Shown piece after piece: positions 18,588 through 30,929 of a stretch of DNA of 64,000 bases. Location of the stretch: positions 26,370,723 through 26,434,722 of the forward strand of contig CM039119.1 in assembly GCA_022036555.1 (NCBI GenBank), given 5' to 3'. This DNA is from Microstegium vimineum. Its lineage: Eukaryota; Streptophyta; Magnoliopsida; Poales; Poaceae. Numbering within the stretch: the stretch's first letter is position 1; each line of letters begins with the position of its first letter. The notes under the pieces were generated by a model. It did not search any database. It worked only from the letters and a program-made list of their open reading frames with translations, and was not told the origin of the DNA. The translations under genes were made by a program, and so were the position numbers.

Positions 18588-19409
18588 TCAGTGCTCATTC
18601 TTGTTTAGAGTCGAAAATACATTGGACAATGCAAACATCACAAAATAAGTTATGCATATCATTAAAGGTATCATGAGATAACTTGTTAACTTATTCAGTG
18701 AAGACATAATTCAGTAGCAACACAAGCAAGGGCAACCCGAAAAACCTTGATTATTTCAGCCCTGCATATTAGTAGAGATGGCAATAGAATACATATCAAC
18801 CATTTTTTTACTGGGATGTACAGATATGGCATTCTATTTATCAGATTACATATATGTATCTACTAAGCCATTTTTTTCAAATAATAATCTATGCAATACT
18901 AATGTTTCAGCGGTTCTAGAAGCCTTAGGATCTAGCCTTCAGGAATCATTAAGTTTGTAATAGATCAGAGCTGCCTCAGAGGTGCACAGATCAACCATGT
19001 CCAAAAATCTTCAAAATGAGTAAAACCAAAATCTAATGCACAAAGCTATGGTTGTAAGCCTGTAATTCTTCAATTTGTCACACAAAATTCAACTAAAACT
19101 TCTAGGAGGTCATACCAGACTTCGTTTCCCTTCACACCTTCTGTCGATCATCTGCCATCAACAAAAAAAAAACTTTAGCACAACAGGTACAGGTTTGATC
19201 TTCAGCGAGAGAAAAAAATATGACTATGCACCAGAAAAGCCTTGTATGTGCACCCTTTTGGCCCTCCCAAAACCAATGCAAACACAACAGGTACAGCTTT
19301 AATCTTCAGCTCCTAGATTTTTAAAAGACACATATGGCAACAGATGATGATTGCAACAACCAATTAGACACACCTAAAAATTACCAAGCAAGTTTGAAAA
19401 CTTGATAAG

Positions 19410-19640
19410 TACCTTAAGAAACTCCCTAATCACTGTGTCAGTGAGCATGGCGGCCTTCTCAATAGTTAAGCTGAAAGAGTGGCAAAACATTGGAAATATA
19501 TAGACCAAAATAAATAACAAATGATGGTAAAAAAAATTGAATCGATAAAGTACCCACCTGACTGGATTCCACCCAGCGGTTCATCCTGCTGCTTCTTCAA
19601 CCTCCACTGTACTGCAACCTTGCCTTTTTCAATTGGAATG
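19410..19640 (-). pseudogene. Two exon-like segments of an unidentified gene inside the Helitron
   Basis: Segment 1 (about 19640-19560) reads EKGKVAVQWRLKKQQDEPLG before a GTGGGT donor. Segment 2 (about 19471-19410) sits between CTTTCAG and a GTACTT donor and is open in only one frame, LTIEKAAMLTDTVIREFLK. Their phases do not join simply. I do not recognise the protein; it may be another part of the kinesin donor or a second captured gene. Confidence 0.35.
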
Positions 19641-19734
19641 AGAAAATTGACTAAAAGCAACATAACACATGTGTTCAGCAATCCTTTAATTCCTCAATTG
19701 TTTGCATCGAGTCAGCAACTAAATGAAAACATAT

Positions 19735-20800
19735 ATGAGCCGACCTGGGAGTGGCAACGACGTCGACGGTGGCAGCGCAGGTCCCTTGCCTGCCCACCGT
19801 GCCCCTGCTCCGGCGGTAGGAGCTTCACCGCGTGTTCTTCGACTCTTCCTGTGCCTAAGTCGAACGCCTTCACAGAGGGCAGCATAGGGGCAGGACAGGT
19901 GCTGGCGGCGCGTGCTGTCCGCGCGGGGTCGTTGGCTCGCGGCGCGTGCAGGTCGCACGGTGTCGCTGCGCGTGCTGGCCGCGGCGCAGGGGTGGCCCGT
20001 GCGCTGCGCGTGATTGCCCCGCGTATTGGCGGCGTGGGCGGGCGGGTGTTGGCGGGCAGGCGCGGGTGCTGGCCGCGGCGGTCGGCACAGGGTGCTGCCG
20101 GTGGCGTCCTGTGCGGAATGGCGGCGCCGGCCTGCGCGGGATGGCGGCGCGTGGTGGCTCGGCCTGCGCGTGGCTGGCGGCCTTCGCCGGATGGCGACGG
20201 CATGTGGCGCGTGGAGGCTCGGCCTGCGTGGTGGCTGGTGGGCGCGTGCGCGTCCGCTGCGCGAGCTGCCGGGTCGGGGTTCACGGCGCACGAACTCGGC
20301 GGAGTCGTGGTACGCCGCCACGGCTGGTTCGATATTGGCATCGCAGTTGAGCCGGATCCAAGCCATCGGGCGAGGGAGCTAGGGGCCCGGGTGCAGGCAG
20401 CGACTGGACGCCCGCCATCTCTCCATGGCACCCTCTGTCCACCTCGTTCCTGCTCCCTTGGAACCCGTCGCCTGCTGCCCCGGCCCACCACGGGCAACCA
20501 AGATCAGGCAAGGCGGTCGTCCTAACTGCACGTGACCTGGTGGGCGTCGGTGCGTGGGGAGAGGAGTTACTCGTGGCCTGCTTATTTGTCCGTAGGGAAG
20601 GGATCGAGGAGTCGCGACGTCTGTGCGGGAGAGAGGAGAGATCGAGGAGTCGCGCCCTGGTTGTCGTGTGTGGGGAGAGACCGAGGAGTGCGGCATCGGG
20701 GGAGAGATCGAGGAGTGCGGCGTCGGGGGAGGGGGAGAGTCACGCGCGGTCAGGCCTCGCGCGCGCGCGTGGTGGATGTGGGTGAGTGATGATGATGAGG
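19735..20800 (-). other. GC-rich block near the Helitron 5' end
   Basis: About 1.05 kb of very GC-rich sequence has long overlapping ORFs on both strands that encode only Arg/Ala/Pro/Gly-rich text. Repeats of GATCGAGGAGT occur at 20600-20730. It resembles a captured gene promoter and first exon. CpG-rich composition explains the ORFs, so no CDS is called. Confidence 0.4.
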
Positions 20801-20995
20801 ATATCATCCGTTGGATCTGAGTGAGTAAGAGAGATTATAGATTAGAGTGAATCTTGTCCCTTTATTTTAAAGATTGGCAGCGTATTAGGTGCATTAACCT
20901 GAGTGTACTTAGTAAAGTTTAGGAGAGATAATGACTGTGGGGGTTATTTTGTTGTGTCTTTAGGAATGTTTTTTATGTATTTTATGTAGTAGAGA

Positions 20996-21440
20996 TAGAG
21001 ATGCTCATACGTTGCAATAAGAGAGAAAAATTAAATCAAATATTTATAGGAATTGACCGAAATGATGCATATTTATCTATATTTGATTTTTTTTAAAAAA
21101 ATAAAATCTAACAAATGTGACCGTACGTTATAACGGAACTTATATTTTTATTGTGTAGTGATTTGAACGACTTGTGCCTATACGACATATCATCTGTTGA
21201 ATAGGTATTGGAATCATATTGTATACCATAAGAGACACACCAACTTATATAGTTGTAATTTATATAAGCAATAGATTATCAGTCCTAATATATTTAAGAA
21301 AGAGGTGCGCTAGGGTATTGTATATGGGAAATTTAAAATAGGATGGAGAAGAAAAATGTTTTCATCATATTTTATGGTTAAGATATTTTTCTTGTAATAT
21401 ACAATTATTCACACAAATATCCACATCTTTTCTCTTCTGA
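20996..21440. other. AT-rich stretch, nothing recognised
   Basis: No ORF, terminal repeat or RNA gene is recognised. It is the flank immediately beyond the Helitron 5' end. Confidence 0.4.
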
Positions 21441-22150
21441 CTTCTCGAGTCAGTGAGTCTTCTGCATCTTAGGCAGGACACGGGGGTCGGAAGAGGCGCA
21501 TCTTAGGCGCACGACCCCCACCGTCCTTGTTCGCACTCGCCGACCCGCGCGGAACGCTTCCTCTAGAAGGAGTGCGGTACGAGGGAGCTGGAAAAGCCGC
21601 CCGTTCCTCAACCACTCCGGCATGGGGAAAAGGCCGAACAGGGCTCCTGTACAAGGAGTCCTCACCGCCCGCCATGTCGGAACGTGCACGCACGACGCAT
21701 AGTGGACGGACCTCCCGCCACTATGCAGAATACCTGTTACACCCCCGTCCCGTCCTCCACTGTGCCCCTCTTGTGGGGGGTCAAAGGGATGGGGCGGGTG
21801 TCACCGCCGTCCGGTCAAGAATAGGACAGGGGCCATGCTCTATAGGGAAAGCCACGCCGCCAAGAACCTCCGCCCAACCCGGACGACTGTGCAAGGGCTA
21901 GACCAACAGGGATAGAGGACGCACCGTGCCAGTAGCTTAGCCTCTCTCTCTGGCCCCATCCGGGCAGCTTGTAACTGGATCTCCCCTAAACTATAAAAGG
22001 GAGATTGGGGACCACTGAAAGGGGGTCGGCCTCTGCTCACTCACATAGAGCACACTAGGCAGGACACTCACGCACACACCACAGAGGCTTGGAGGTCCGC
22101 CTCCTCTCTCGCCAACGTTGTAGCCCCCCTTCTCCCACAACTAAAAAACA
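21441..22150 (+). repeat. LTR-like remnant, possibly gypsy
   Basis: GC-rich, with a TATA-type CTATAAAAGG near 21991, an inverted GGGGGTCG...CGACCCCC at about 21483-21517, and a CACACACC-rich tail like the U5 of grass gypsy LTRs. Neither terminus can be fixed and no neighbouring internal domain is present. Calls for ORFs here are not supported. Confidence 0.35.
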
Positions 22151-22159
22151 CAAAAAGGT

Positions 22160-22568
22160 CATGTGAGTTCGTGCGCTAATTTTCTTCGTCTCGCAAGGCC
22201 TTTGCCCGTGCGAAACCGCGCTCACGCGCGCCGACACGTGGGCCCGGCATTTCACCTCACCTCGCGTGAAAAAAACCCGGCTACCACAACGCCCGCTCCC
22301 GCTCCCTCTCCCTCGCCAGTAACCCCACGCCCGCCCGCTCCCTCAACCGCCACCGAATCGCCTGCCTCACACACACGCCCGCCCGCCTGCTCCCGTGATC
22401 TGCACCCTGCAAGGACGAGGTGGAGAGAAGGAGAACGCCGGCCGACGGAGAGCCGTCGTCGTCCTCGCCCCGTACCGATCTGCTGCCGGAGCGTCACCGT
22501 CGTCCTCGCCCCGCCCCGATCCGCGGCCGGAGCGCCGTCGTCGTCATCCCCCCGATCCCGCAGCCGGT
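22160..22568 (+). promoter_or_regulatory. GC-rich promoter-like / 5' UTR-like segment split by a retrotransposon
   Basis: ACACGTGGGCCCGG at about 22230-22245 combines a G-box (CACGTG) with a TGGGCC element, a common pair in grass gene promoters. It is followed by several hundred bases of CCG/CTC-rich leader-like sequence with no stable ORF. The sequence is interrupted after CCGGT (22564-22568) and resumes at 34423 beyond the inserted gypsy element. It may belong to a captured or dead gene whose later part is at 34423-35066. Confidence 0.4.
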
Positions 22569-25500
22569 TGTTGATATTTGTTAATGCAAATAGAAGAATC
22601 ACTAGGAAGTAATCCGCAAGCGCACGGATACCGGTGAGCACTTCACCCGGAGATTATCCAGATTATCGTATTTATTTATCCACAGGGAGAAAAGGTGCAT
22701 CTGACTAACCAAATCTATGCTATTAACCCTTAAGCTACAAGCAAGGTGATTTTGATATGAGCGATTAGAGAAGATTGCGACTTTAGTCTCGTTCTAGTCT
22801 ATATAAGATATGAGCTATTATTCTATTGGGGGAGAACCGTCGTGATAAGAGACACCTCAGAGAATGCTTACCACGCGGCCTATAAACCCTACCAATCCTT
22901 CTAACAAGATTGTGGGTTCCAAAGGTATCTACAGAATTCTCACTTTCTGAGCTACTACCACAGATCCGGCTAGACAGGGGATATCTATGAGGATCCTAGC
23001 CCAAACACCACGTTTACGCTAAAGACGATTACCCTACTCTCAATGCAAAGAGAATAAAGTAAACTCACAGACCAAAGAATAATAAAACAGAGAACTTACT
23101 AGAATTAGAAGTCGAAATACCAAAGAAATCCTAGGAGCAAACCTTGGGTTAGGAGTCTTGATCCCGTCAATACAAACTGGAGAGGAGACACCGACAGGCC
23201 GGGCTTCCTCCAATCTACACCTCCACTCTAACTCTCTCAATCTAGAAGAGTAAACTCTAATCTCACATAGAAACTAAGGATAGTTTCTCTTGAATGCTAA
23301 GCCCTAGAGAATAGATCCATAAGGGATCCTCTCTGGTGAATACTCTCTGGAAAATATGTAAATGAATAATGGATTGCCTTTAGCCAGGGGGCAGGGGTCC
23401 TCCTTATATAGCCCCCTCAAATAAACGTCAACCGTCGGATCAAACCGACCTTAATGGAGGGGTTAGATTTAACGTCAAAGGCGGTGGAACCCTAATCCGC
23501 AAGACTGGTTTTGATTGGTTGCAGGGTTAGGGCGGGCACCCTAGGGGGTAGGGCGGGCGCCCTGCTTGTGGGCCCGCTTGCCCTCTCGTTTCTTCCCGCG
23601 TCTTCTTGACCCTTCTGGATTGTTCTTTTTCCTACCAATGATAATTATCTCTATGTAATTGTAACACCCTAAATTTTGCTTTTTGAAAAAAATAGAGTTG
23701 AATTTATTTAATTCTTAATTTTTGGTGCTCATGAAAACATAGGAAACAAAACTTTTTATGAAATTAAAATTTATTAGGAGGTACAAACATGTTTGAGCAT
23801 ACATGATGGTGCATTTGTTTATTGTTCTGAATGGAGGTTTCAAATTTCAAAAGTGGATTTCAAAATCGTTTCAAATGCTTTTCAAAATGGTTTTTGGAAA
23901 GGGCTTGGAAATAAAAGAAAAACAAAGAAAGAAAAAGAAAAGAAATAAAACAAAACCCCTCCTTCCTCCCCCTCTATCTGGCCCGAAGGCCTGCTTCACC
24001 CCCTCAGCCTGCCAGCCCCTCCTCTCTGCGCTTTTGGCCCAACTCGGCCCATTCTCCCCTCTCCTGCGGCCTTCTCTCTCCTTTCCCCTGCAGGCCCAAC
24101 TGGGCAGACCGGCCCAGCTCCCTCCGCAACTCGGCTCGTTCCCCCTCGGGCTTGGACGCGCCGGCAGGTAGGCCCCACCTGTCAGCTTCCCCTTCTACCT
24201 TCCCTTCTTCCTCCTTCCCCTTTCCTTCCCAGCGCCAGTGCCTTCCTTCTCTGTCGAGCGCGATTGACGCCGGGCGATCCCCTTCCTTGCTTCGGCACTC
24301 CTCGAGCTATATAACCCGAACCCCCCCCCCCCCCCGCACACCCCCGCCCTCACCTCGCCCCCTCAGCGCAGCGCAAGGCCCCAACCGCCGTAGCACGCCA
24401 TGCGCAGGACCGCCGTCGTCGCCCCGCGCTTGCTGAGCTCCTCTGCTCCGTCCGTGTGTCCCGCAAGGCCCGCAGTGAGATAAGAGAGCCCCCAGGAACT
24501 CGTCATCTCTCCCTATTCCCTCTGACCCGCCGCTCCATGGCCGCCGCGCGCCTCGAGCCGCTGCACCGAGCGAGCTCTACTGCCTCGCACGCAATCGGTT
24601 CAGACAACTCCGCCATCGCGTTCGCCATCTCCCTCTCTCTCTCTCCCCGGCCTTTTCACGCGGAGAACCGTGCTCTGAATCGCCGAATTGAGTAGCGCCG
24701 CCGCACTCCGGCCATGGCGCCACCGCGTCCTCTCTCTGTCTCCGGCGAGGCAACCTCCCTCTCCCCCTCTGTCCTTTCTGAACCATCCATCCGATCTCAG
24801 ACGGCCGGGATTAGATCCCCGCGAAGGGGTACGCCCCCGGTCCATGGTGGACCGGTGGACCAGAGCCCCGCACGCGGTCCACGCAGCTCCCATGCACCCG
24901 CCCTGTCCCGTGCTGCCATGTGGCACCCGTCAGCCCCACACTGCAGTCCCCTTAGCCCACTCTCTGGTTTACGCTTTCCTCCATCGAAAACGAAAACCTT
25001 CTCGGTTAACTCAATATACGCTTCTCTTAATTACAGATCTGCCATCCACTTTCAAATACTTATAAAAGATGCGTTTCAAATCCGATTTGATCCATTCGAG
25101 TTGCGTTAGATTCGTAGAGTTTTTATCTACATGTTTAAACCATAATCAATCTGTTTTGAAACTTTGAAAATAAATATTTATTTAATGCCTTTTAAAATCC
25201 CATGTTTAATCCCTAAAACTTGTTTAAATCATATCTTCTCCGTTTCAAATCCGTTTCGATCCGTTCAAGTTGCGCAGGCTTTGTATCAGCATAACCTTTT
25301 CATTAGTGATCTTTAATACCATGTTAATAGCTCTATAATTTTATGGTTAACTCCTAACTTGATTTATAACTATGCAACTTGTTTTATACATAAAATATCG
25401 ATAGTTTCAACCCTCGTTTTTGAAATCCAAATACAATTTTGACCTAATCTAATCAAGGTGTTTCTTTGAAACACTTTATACACTCTTTTATATAGTTATA

Positions 25501-27181
25501 AAATTGATAAAGCATATAGTTCTCTTTTATAAAAGCAAACCTTTCGGTAGATGTATCTCGATCTTAGTATCTCCGATTAGTGTGTTATTCGCGACCGTGT
25601 GATCGTAGAGTTGCGTAGATTTCTTTTTAAATATTTTTCATTGATTTGTGTATTGTTCTAATTTAGCCATGTTTGTATGCTTTGTATGATCAGATGCTTG
25701 TGTGGTGATTTATTAATTATTGTCCAATCGGTGAGTTTTGCGTTGGAGATCAAGAGAAGAAGTTGGTTTTCCTGGAGTTCTTTGAAGACTAGAACTAGAA
25801 GAAGGACCTGTTTTAAGGCAAGTATTACATGGGATTATCCTTGTTGTCCTATTCATGATAAGCATTAATTAATCATATGCATGAGTTTCCTTGTTACCCT
25901 ATAAGGTTATCCTAGTATTGCACCTTATACCTTGTCACCCTGGGAATTTATGCATTTGGGTAGATCAAGCTAGTGCTCTTTAAGAATAACTATGATCATG
26001 TAAACTTGATTAATGATATATGAAATGATAATAAAAGATGACTTTTTAGCAACGTGGACTATAGGTGGAACATCAGGAACTCACACCTGTGTTCTTACTC
26101 ATAGGAATATTTCTGTAAGAGATTACCCCGAGAGAACAGTACTACCATAAGCTAATGGGCTCTAGCTTGACTCAGTATTAGAATTCTACTGGTTTGTGGC
26201 AACTTACCCGAAAGGGCGCAAGAGGGGCTCACCTTAGTTCCCTCGTAAGAGGGGTGGTACTAACCATTGAGGAAACGTATAGCGGGTTGTTACCTACCAG
26301 TGGAACTTGTGAACGGTCTCGTAGTGTACCCTGCTCCACTTCCTTGGTAGAGGTGATGGCATATGAGGATCATGACTTATGGGTAAAGATGTACGACCTC
26401 TGTAGAGTTAAAAACTATTATAATAGTCGTGCTCACGGTTAAGAGCGGCTTGGGCTCCTTACTGTGTGATGTCCTTATGTCATGGCTCATCAGTTGTTAT
26501 TTGTTATTTATTATTGTTACTTGTTCATATAAGCATTACATCCTATTCACTTGATCATATGGTTATTGGGCTATTGATAACATTGATGCTACTATAATGC
26601 TAAAATTGAGATAACCTAAAAGCTTATGCAGTTAAACCAGAGTCATACCTTTTTGAGCCTCATGAACCCCATGTATACTTGTTGAGTACGAAAGTACTTA
26701 CGCTTGTTTATTCTTTTCAATATTTGGATAAAAATCCCGGATGGGTACCAGATCGCGAGAGTCTTGAGCAGTTAGGCTTGTGATCAACCAGTCAGTTGGT
26801 CCCTGTGGAGTGGAGTCTTCACCTGAAGATCAGAGTGTCTTACCGATGTTTGCTCTCTTAAGGTTATTTCTTTGACCTCATATGTTATGTATTTAAGTAT
26901 TGTCTTTTGATATTACCTTGTTCTGTGGCTATATGTGAGAATTGACTTCCTGGGCTCACATATAGGGTATATCTGGTTTTGTTCTTAAAACCGGGTGTGA
27001 CAGTAATTATGACATGTAGGCCTTTCCTCCATATTTCCTGATAACCCCCTACAGAAACAGTCATTCACCAAAACTTGTGGAATTTCATTAGTAAACCCCC
27101 CTATATCTAGATGTGAATTGCATATGGATCCTTTTTCATGTTTAGTTGACGGTTAAAATTGGTACTTAAGGACCGTCAACA
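22569..27181 (-). repeat. Left (3') LTR of the 11.85-kb gypsy element, split by a solo LTR
   Basis: Begins TGTTGATATTTG at 22569 and ends ACCGTCAACA at 27181. It is interrupted by a Tekay-type solo LTR at 23660-27002 with its own GTAAT duplication. With that removed it is 1265 bp, one base different from the partner LTR at 33152-34417. The CCGCAAGCGCACGG motif lies at 22614-22627. Confidence 0.85.
23660..27002 (+). mobile_element. Solo LTR of a Tekay/Del-type chromovirus (3343 bp)
   Basis: Starts TGTAACACCC and ends GGGTGTGACA, with GTAAT repeated at 23655-23659 and 27003-27007. Length and termini match the long LTRs of grass Tekay/Del elements. No internal domain or second LTR adjoins, so it is a solo LTR left by recombination. 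ORFs at 23803-25109 are CT/CCG-rich LTR sequence and not genes. A second solo LTR of the same family, inverted, is at 47099-50493. Confidence 0.85.
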
Positions 27182-27195
27182 ACTCCCCCAAGCTT
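27182..27195 (-). other. Polypurine tract of the 11.85-kb gypsy element
   Basis: On the minus strand AAGCTTGGGGGAGT ends directly at the LTR (TGTTGACGG). It confirms minus orientation. Confidence 0.7.
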
Positions 27196-27759
27196 ACCTT
27201 TTGCTCGTCCCTGAGCAAAGATGAACTCAAAGATGGATCAGGAGTTGCTACAATGCTTTCACGCCTTAAAGGTACACATGCATTCAAACAAGAATTCTCC
27301 TTTGGATTAGAGTAACTATTCTTACTTTCAAACTTACCCATATTACCTTTAACCATGGGGCTTATAGCCATCACTTGGGTCTTGAGCAATTAAAAAGTAG
27401 AATGATCAAACCAAGCACTATGTTTCAAGCTCTTCACTTTACCTTCATCCTGGAGTTTTGCAAAGTTTCAAAATAAAACTCAAAGTTTCTTTTGTATGAC
27501 CCTCTCAAGTCTCTCAATATATGGTATTTTTGGATCCTCACCAAGGCAATAATGGTGTTATGCCTTCTCTCACTCACCCTATAACTAATAGGCAATATAT
27601 GGAGTTCATAGGTGGGGAGAAACAACACATACATACTTGCAAAGCATATATTGTAAAGTCAAACAATGGATCCAGAGAAACAGGTCATACAATCAAATCA
27701 AGATGTGCATGTGTATGGGATATATGGTGTATGTATGGGGATGAATATATATATGTGTG

Positions 27760-27808
27760 GTGGATATATGAGGGTGTATGGTGGATATATGAGGGTGTAT
27801 GGTGGATA
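27760..27808 (+). repeat. 21-bp minisatellite
   Basis: GTGGATATATGAGGGTGTAT plus G occurs at 27760-27780 and 27781-27801, followed by a partial third copy. It lies in the element's 3' untranslated region. ORFs across it are repeat artefacts. Confidence 0.8.
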
Positions 27809-28693
27809 CCTAATTCTACTCTGCTCCTTGAATACAAATATACATACATCTCTCTTTTGGAACTTGGAACTTTTGAGAGAACTTGGGCTTGCTTGTTTTT
27901 TTACTAGAGAGGCGGGCATCTAAGTACACATTGTTTTGATAGGACACTTGTCCGTGTTTTACTCTCTTTATTTACTTTTTTTTACAACCCCAAGTCTCTT
28001 TCTATAATAACACTTTTGAAAGATGATAACAAGGAAATCTTTGGAGCAGTTACATCTGTGGTAAAGGAATATATCGATAGGTGGAGAACTGGGATATTTT
28101 TGGTTGCTTACTCCCAAGGTAGGAATAGAGCATTTTTCTGGTGGATCTGAATGACATATATGTGGATGCGTACTTCTAGGATAGAAGTAGCATATATGAG
28201 TGGAGTGTACGTGATCTTGATTTTAAAAGCATGACAAGTCTCTAAGGGTCAACAAAGCTTGACAAAACTCAATGCAAATACAAGTAGTAAATATGATAGT
28301 GAAAGTTTTCCTAATCTACCAGGCATGTATATATGGCTGTGGTAGGAATTCAAGCTCTCGTCATACAGAAACTTATCATGTAATATTTTCAATTTTCAAA
28401 AGATAAATTCTCCAGAACTCTAGTATCGCTAGGAACAAGATAAATAGTAGCTCATACTTTTTCATATCATACCTATCAACTACCTAGACTTAGCTCAAGC
28501 ATTCGCAACCCACAAGTCTCAGGTTCAGAGTAAATCTTATGTCAAAACAATTATATCTAAAACTCGGGAGAATTCAAGGTTGAAAACTAGGTACTTGAAA
28601 GGAATTACGGCAAAGCAACTTTCATCATTTCCAAAACAAAATTATTGTTCATGGCTTTTATTGACTCTAAACAAATTAAACACACACCCTAAC

Positions 28694-28698
<5 letters not shown>

Positions 28699-28733
<35 letters not shown>
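28699..28733. repeat. (AT)n microsatellite
   Basis: An uninterrupted AT dinucleotide run of about 35 bp, inside the non-coding 3' part of the gypsy element. Confidence 0.95.
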
Positions 28734-28736
<3 letters not shown>

Positions 28737-30700
28737 CTTTATTTAGGACTCTTAAGACTCGACAGACATGGACCTTCATGTGCCCATATGTTTTTAGCAA
28801 TTTTAGATTTTCTTATGATACTATGGTGAACCTTCATGTGTTCACATATTTTTGATATTTTTATGACTATAAGATAGACTTAATAAACACATAGATATAC
28901 TTACCTGATAACTAGGGGATGCCCTCCCCCAAGCTAGATGTTTGCTATAGTTGCTTTGAATGATCTTTGGAAGTAGCCTCCTGGTTGGGCTTTCTCCTCT
29001 TTGGTGCTTTCAATCCTGCATGGTTATACTCCGACAAGAACAAACAAAACTCGAGGCTCCATTATGACAATGGGTTAGCGGTCAGCCAAAAGAGTAATTG
29101 AATATTCTTATGAGCTAATTTCAATTTTAATATGTTCTAGCAGAAATTAAATATCTCATCTCTTTTTTTAGAATTTTCTATTTTATGATGCAAGAGAAAA
29201 ATAAAAATTATTTTTGTGCCACCACAGTAAATTCTCTTATGGTATTACCATAAGTTCTCTCACATGGGGCTTAAAGATTTTCTTTTTGCAATGCAGAAAT
29301 GTAGATATGTCATGGTAAAGATGATTATGCAAAATGAGAATAAAGCTAGGAATATCTATAAGTGATATGCTAGAATGCAATTAATGTAATTGGCGCTAAG
29401 GATATGTTTAAGTTTATGAAGGTGATTATGCAATGGATGATAGTAGAGTAAAACAACACTAGAAATTTTGAGTGTGTAAGCTAAACTAATGCAGTGTGAA
29501 AATTAAATATGCAAATTCGATTTTATGTTGGTTAATAGTGCCAGAATTAATTATGGTGGTGGAATGCAGAATTAAATATGCAGATAACTTACTGAGTTTA
29601 CCTTTCGGCCAAGGTTTGGAGATTTAGGTTCGTCGATCTGGACATCTCTTCTAGTTAAAATATCTTCAGGAATGTTATCCAATCCTGATGAGGGCTTGGA
29701 TATTTGTTCACCTTGTGTTAATGTTTTGATGAAGTCTCTTCTTCCACCCTTTCTTAGTCTAAGGTTTCACTTCCTGTGATTCACTGTTTTCAGGTTCTAT
29801 CTCTTCTTTGCTCTCTGTAGCTTGTGATACATCCTCCGTTGGTGGTACAACTTTCTTACTCAAGAGATCTTTATCTTCATTGTTGGATTGGTCTTCATAT
29901 CTTGACTTTCTCTTGGATAATCTGTCCATCCATCCTTGGTGGCTTGTTTCATTTTGCATTGAGAGCGATGCTTCCTTGTCTTCTCATAAGTGGTGTGGCT
30001 ATTGAAGTAGCAATACGTCTTCTCTTCACGAAATTGGAAGTAGTTCTCTTTTGATATGAAGATGATTGTGCTAGTGGTGTTAAGGAAAAATCTTCCTTGA
30101 ATAAGGTGGACTCCATCTTTATCTCCCATGAAACCATGAAGTCGGCGGGAACATAGTGATCTTTGATTATGATGTGTTTTGCTATTCCCTTCGGAAACCA
30201 GAATGATTGGTCTGTTAGCTGAAGCTGTACATATGTCTGGTATAGTGGTCTACTGTCGTATAAATATTGATAGGCTACCACAGACATTGTGTTGCCACTT
30301 GATCCAATGTTGCAGAATGTCTTGTGGGATGTACTTTCCCTTATCTTGCAATCAATGGTAGGTACTCCTGGATCATCCAGCTTAGCGAGGTATTTGATAG
30401 AAGGAGTTGGCCATACCCTAAATCAATAGTGTCTTCTCTTGGTTGTTGAGCTTTACTCTTTCTCCTTCTATTGTTAATGTTCTACTTCCTTGTAGCAACA
30501 GTTGTGTCCTCGTAGATGTACGACCTCTAAGGATGAGTAGGAGCCTTGAGTGTATGTTTCTTGAAAGTGAACCTCTCCTTCTCATCCTTGATTGGAAAAC
30601 AGATCTTGGCGCTATCCGTGTAGATGATGGTATTAGTTGTTCTTAAGAATGGGCGCTCAAGATAATGAGGGACTTCTCATCTCTGTATGTTTCTCTAATC
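28734..30700 (-). other. Non-coding interior of the gypsy element
   Basis: No pol domain is readable on either strand. Short ORFs such as a 66-codon Glu/Lys/Ser-rich one at 29959-29759 (minus) show no family likeness. Several TCTTCTTC-rich stretches are present. I see nothing else. Confidence 0.45.
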
Positions 30701-30707
30701 ACAAGGT

Positions 30708-30929
30708 TTACTGGTATGAATGAGTGCCCAACTCGTATGCTGATATATTAAGGAATTGCCTTGGGGTAGCATAGTATCGGATCTGCAAGCTTGACATGAT
30801 GTTGACACTTGCTCCAAGGTCACAAACAGCTTCTTCAAGAGTGTAAGTTCTAATGGAGATTGGGATGATAGGTCTTGAATTTCCTATCTCCATTGGTTGG
30901 GTGTCATCCACCCATGCTCTTGATGGCAT
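30708..30929 (-). pseudogene. Retropepsin-like protease remnant
   Basis: Minus-strand frame reads ...PISIRTYTLEEAVCDLGASVNIM..., which keeps the D-L-G-A-S-V-N-I-M form of Athila/Tat-type gypsy proteases (usual D-[LS]-G-A-S active site). Only about 70 codons are open, and sequence after the active site is degenerate. It anchors the lineage assignment of the element. Confidence 0.55.

Larger units (their letters stand above)
16742..20995 (-). mobile_element. Helitron (4254 bp) with captured gene fragments
   Basis: On the minus strand the element starts TCTCTACTACATAAAATAC at 20995, preceded by A (20996). It ends at 16742 with the hairpin CCGTAGTGTTAGCACGG, eight bases, then CTAG followed by T (16741). 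These are the features of plant Helitrons: TC...CTAG ends, a 3' hairpin, insertion between A and T, no target duplication. No Rep/helicase ORF is present, so it is non-autonomous. Between the ends it carries kinesin exons in the same orientation, other exon-like segments, a proline-rich GC patch (17230-17410) and a 1-kb GC-rich block near the 5' end. It sits about 590 bp upstream of the CNOT10 start codon, pointing the same way. Confidence 0.75.

Noticed and set aside
19521..20525. 334-codon ORF on the plus strand and a 261-codon ORF opposite it
   Set aside because: Low-complexity Arg/Ala/Gly text, open on both strands because of GC-rich composition inside the Helitron. No family likeness.
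21441..22150. A functional gene suggested by overlapping ORFs at 21450-21901
   Set aside because: ORFs occur on both strands in a GC-rich LTR-like stretch with a TATA box and no recognisable protein.
23803..25109. Several ORFs of 80-130 codons
   Set aside because: They lie inside a solo LTR with clear ends and target duplication, and encode Pro/Ser/Arg-rich text only.
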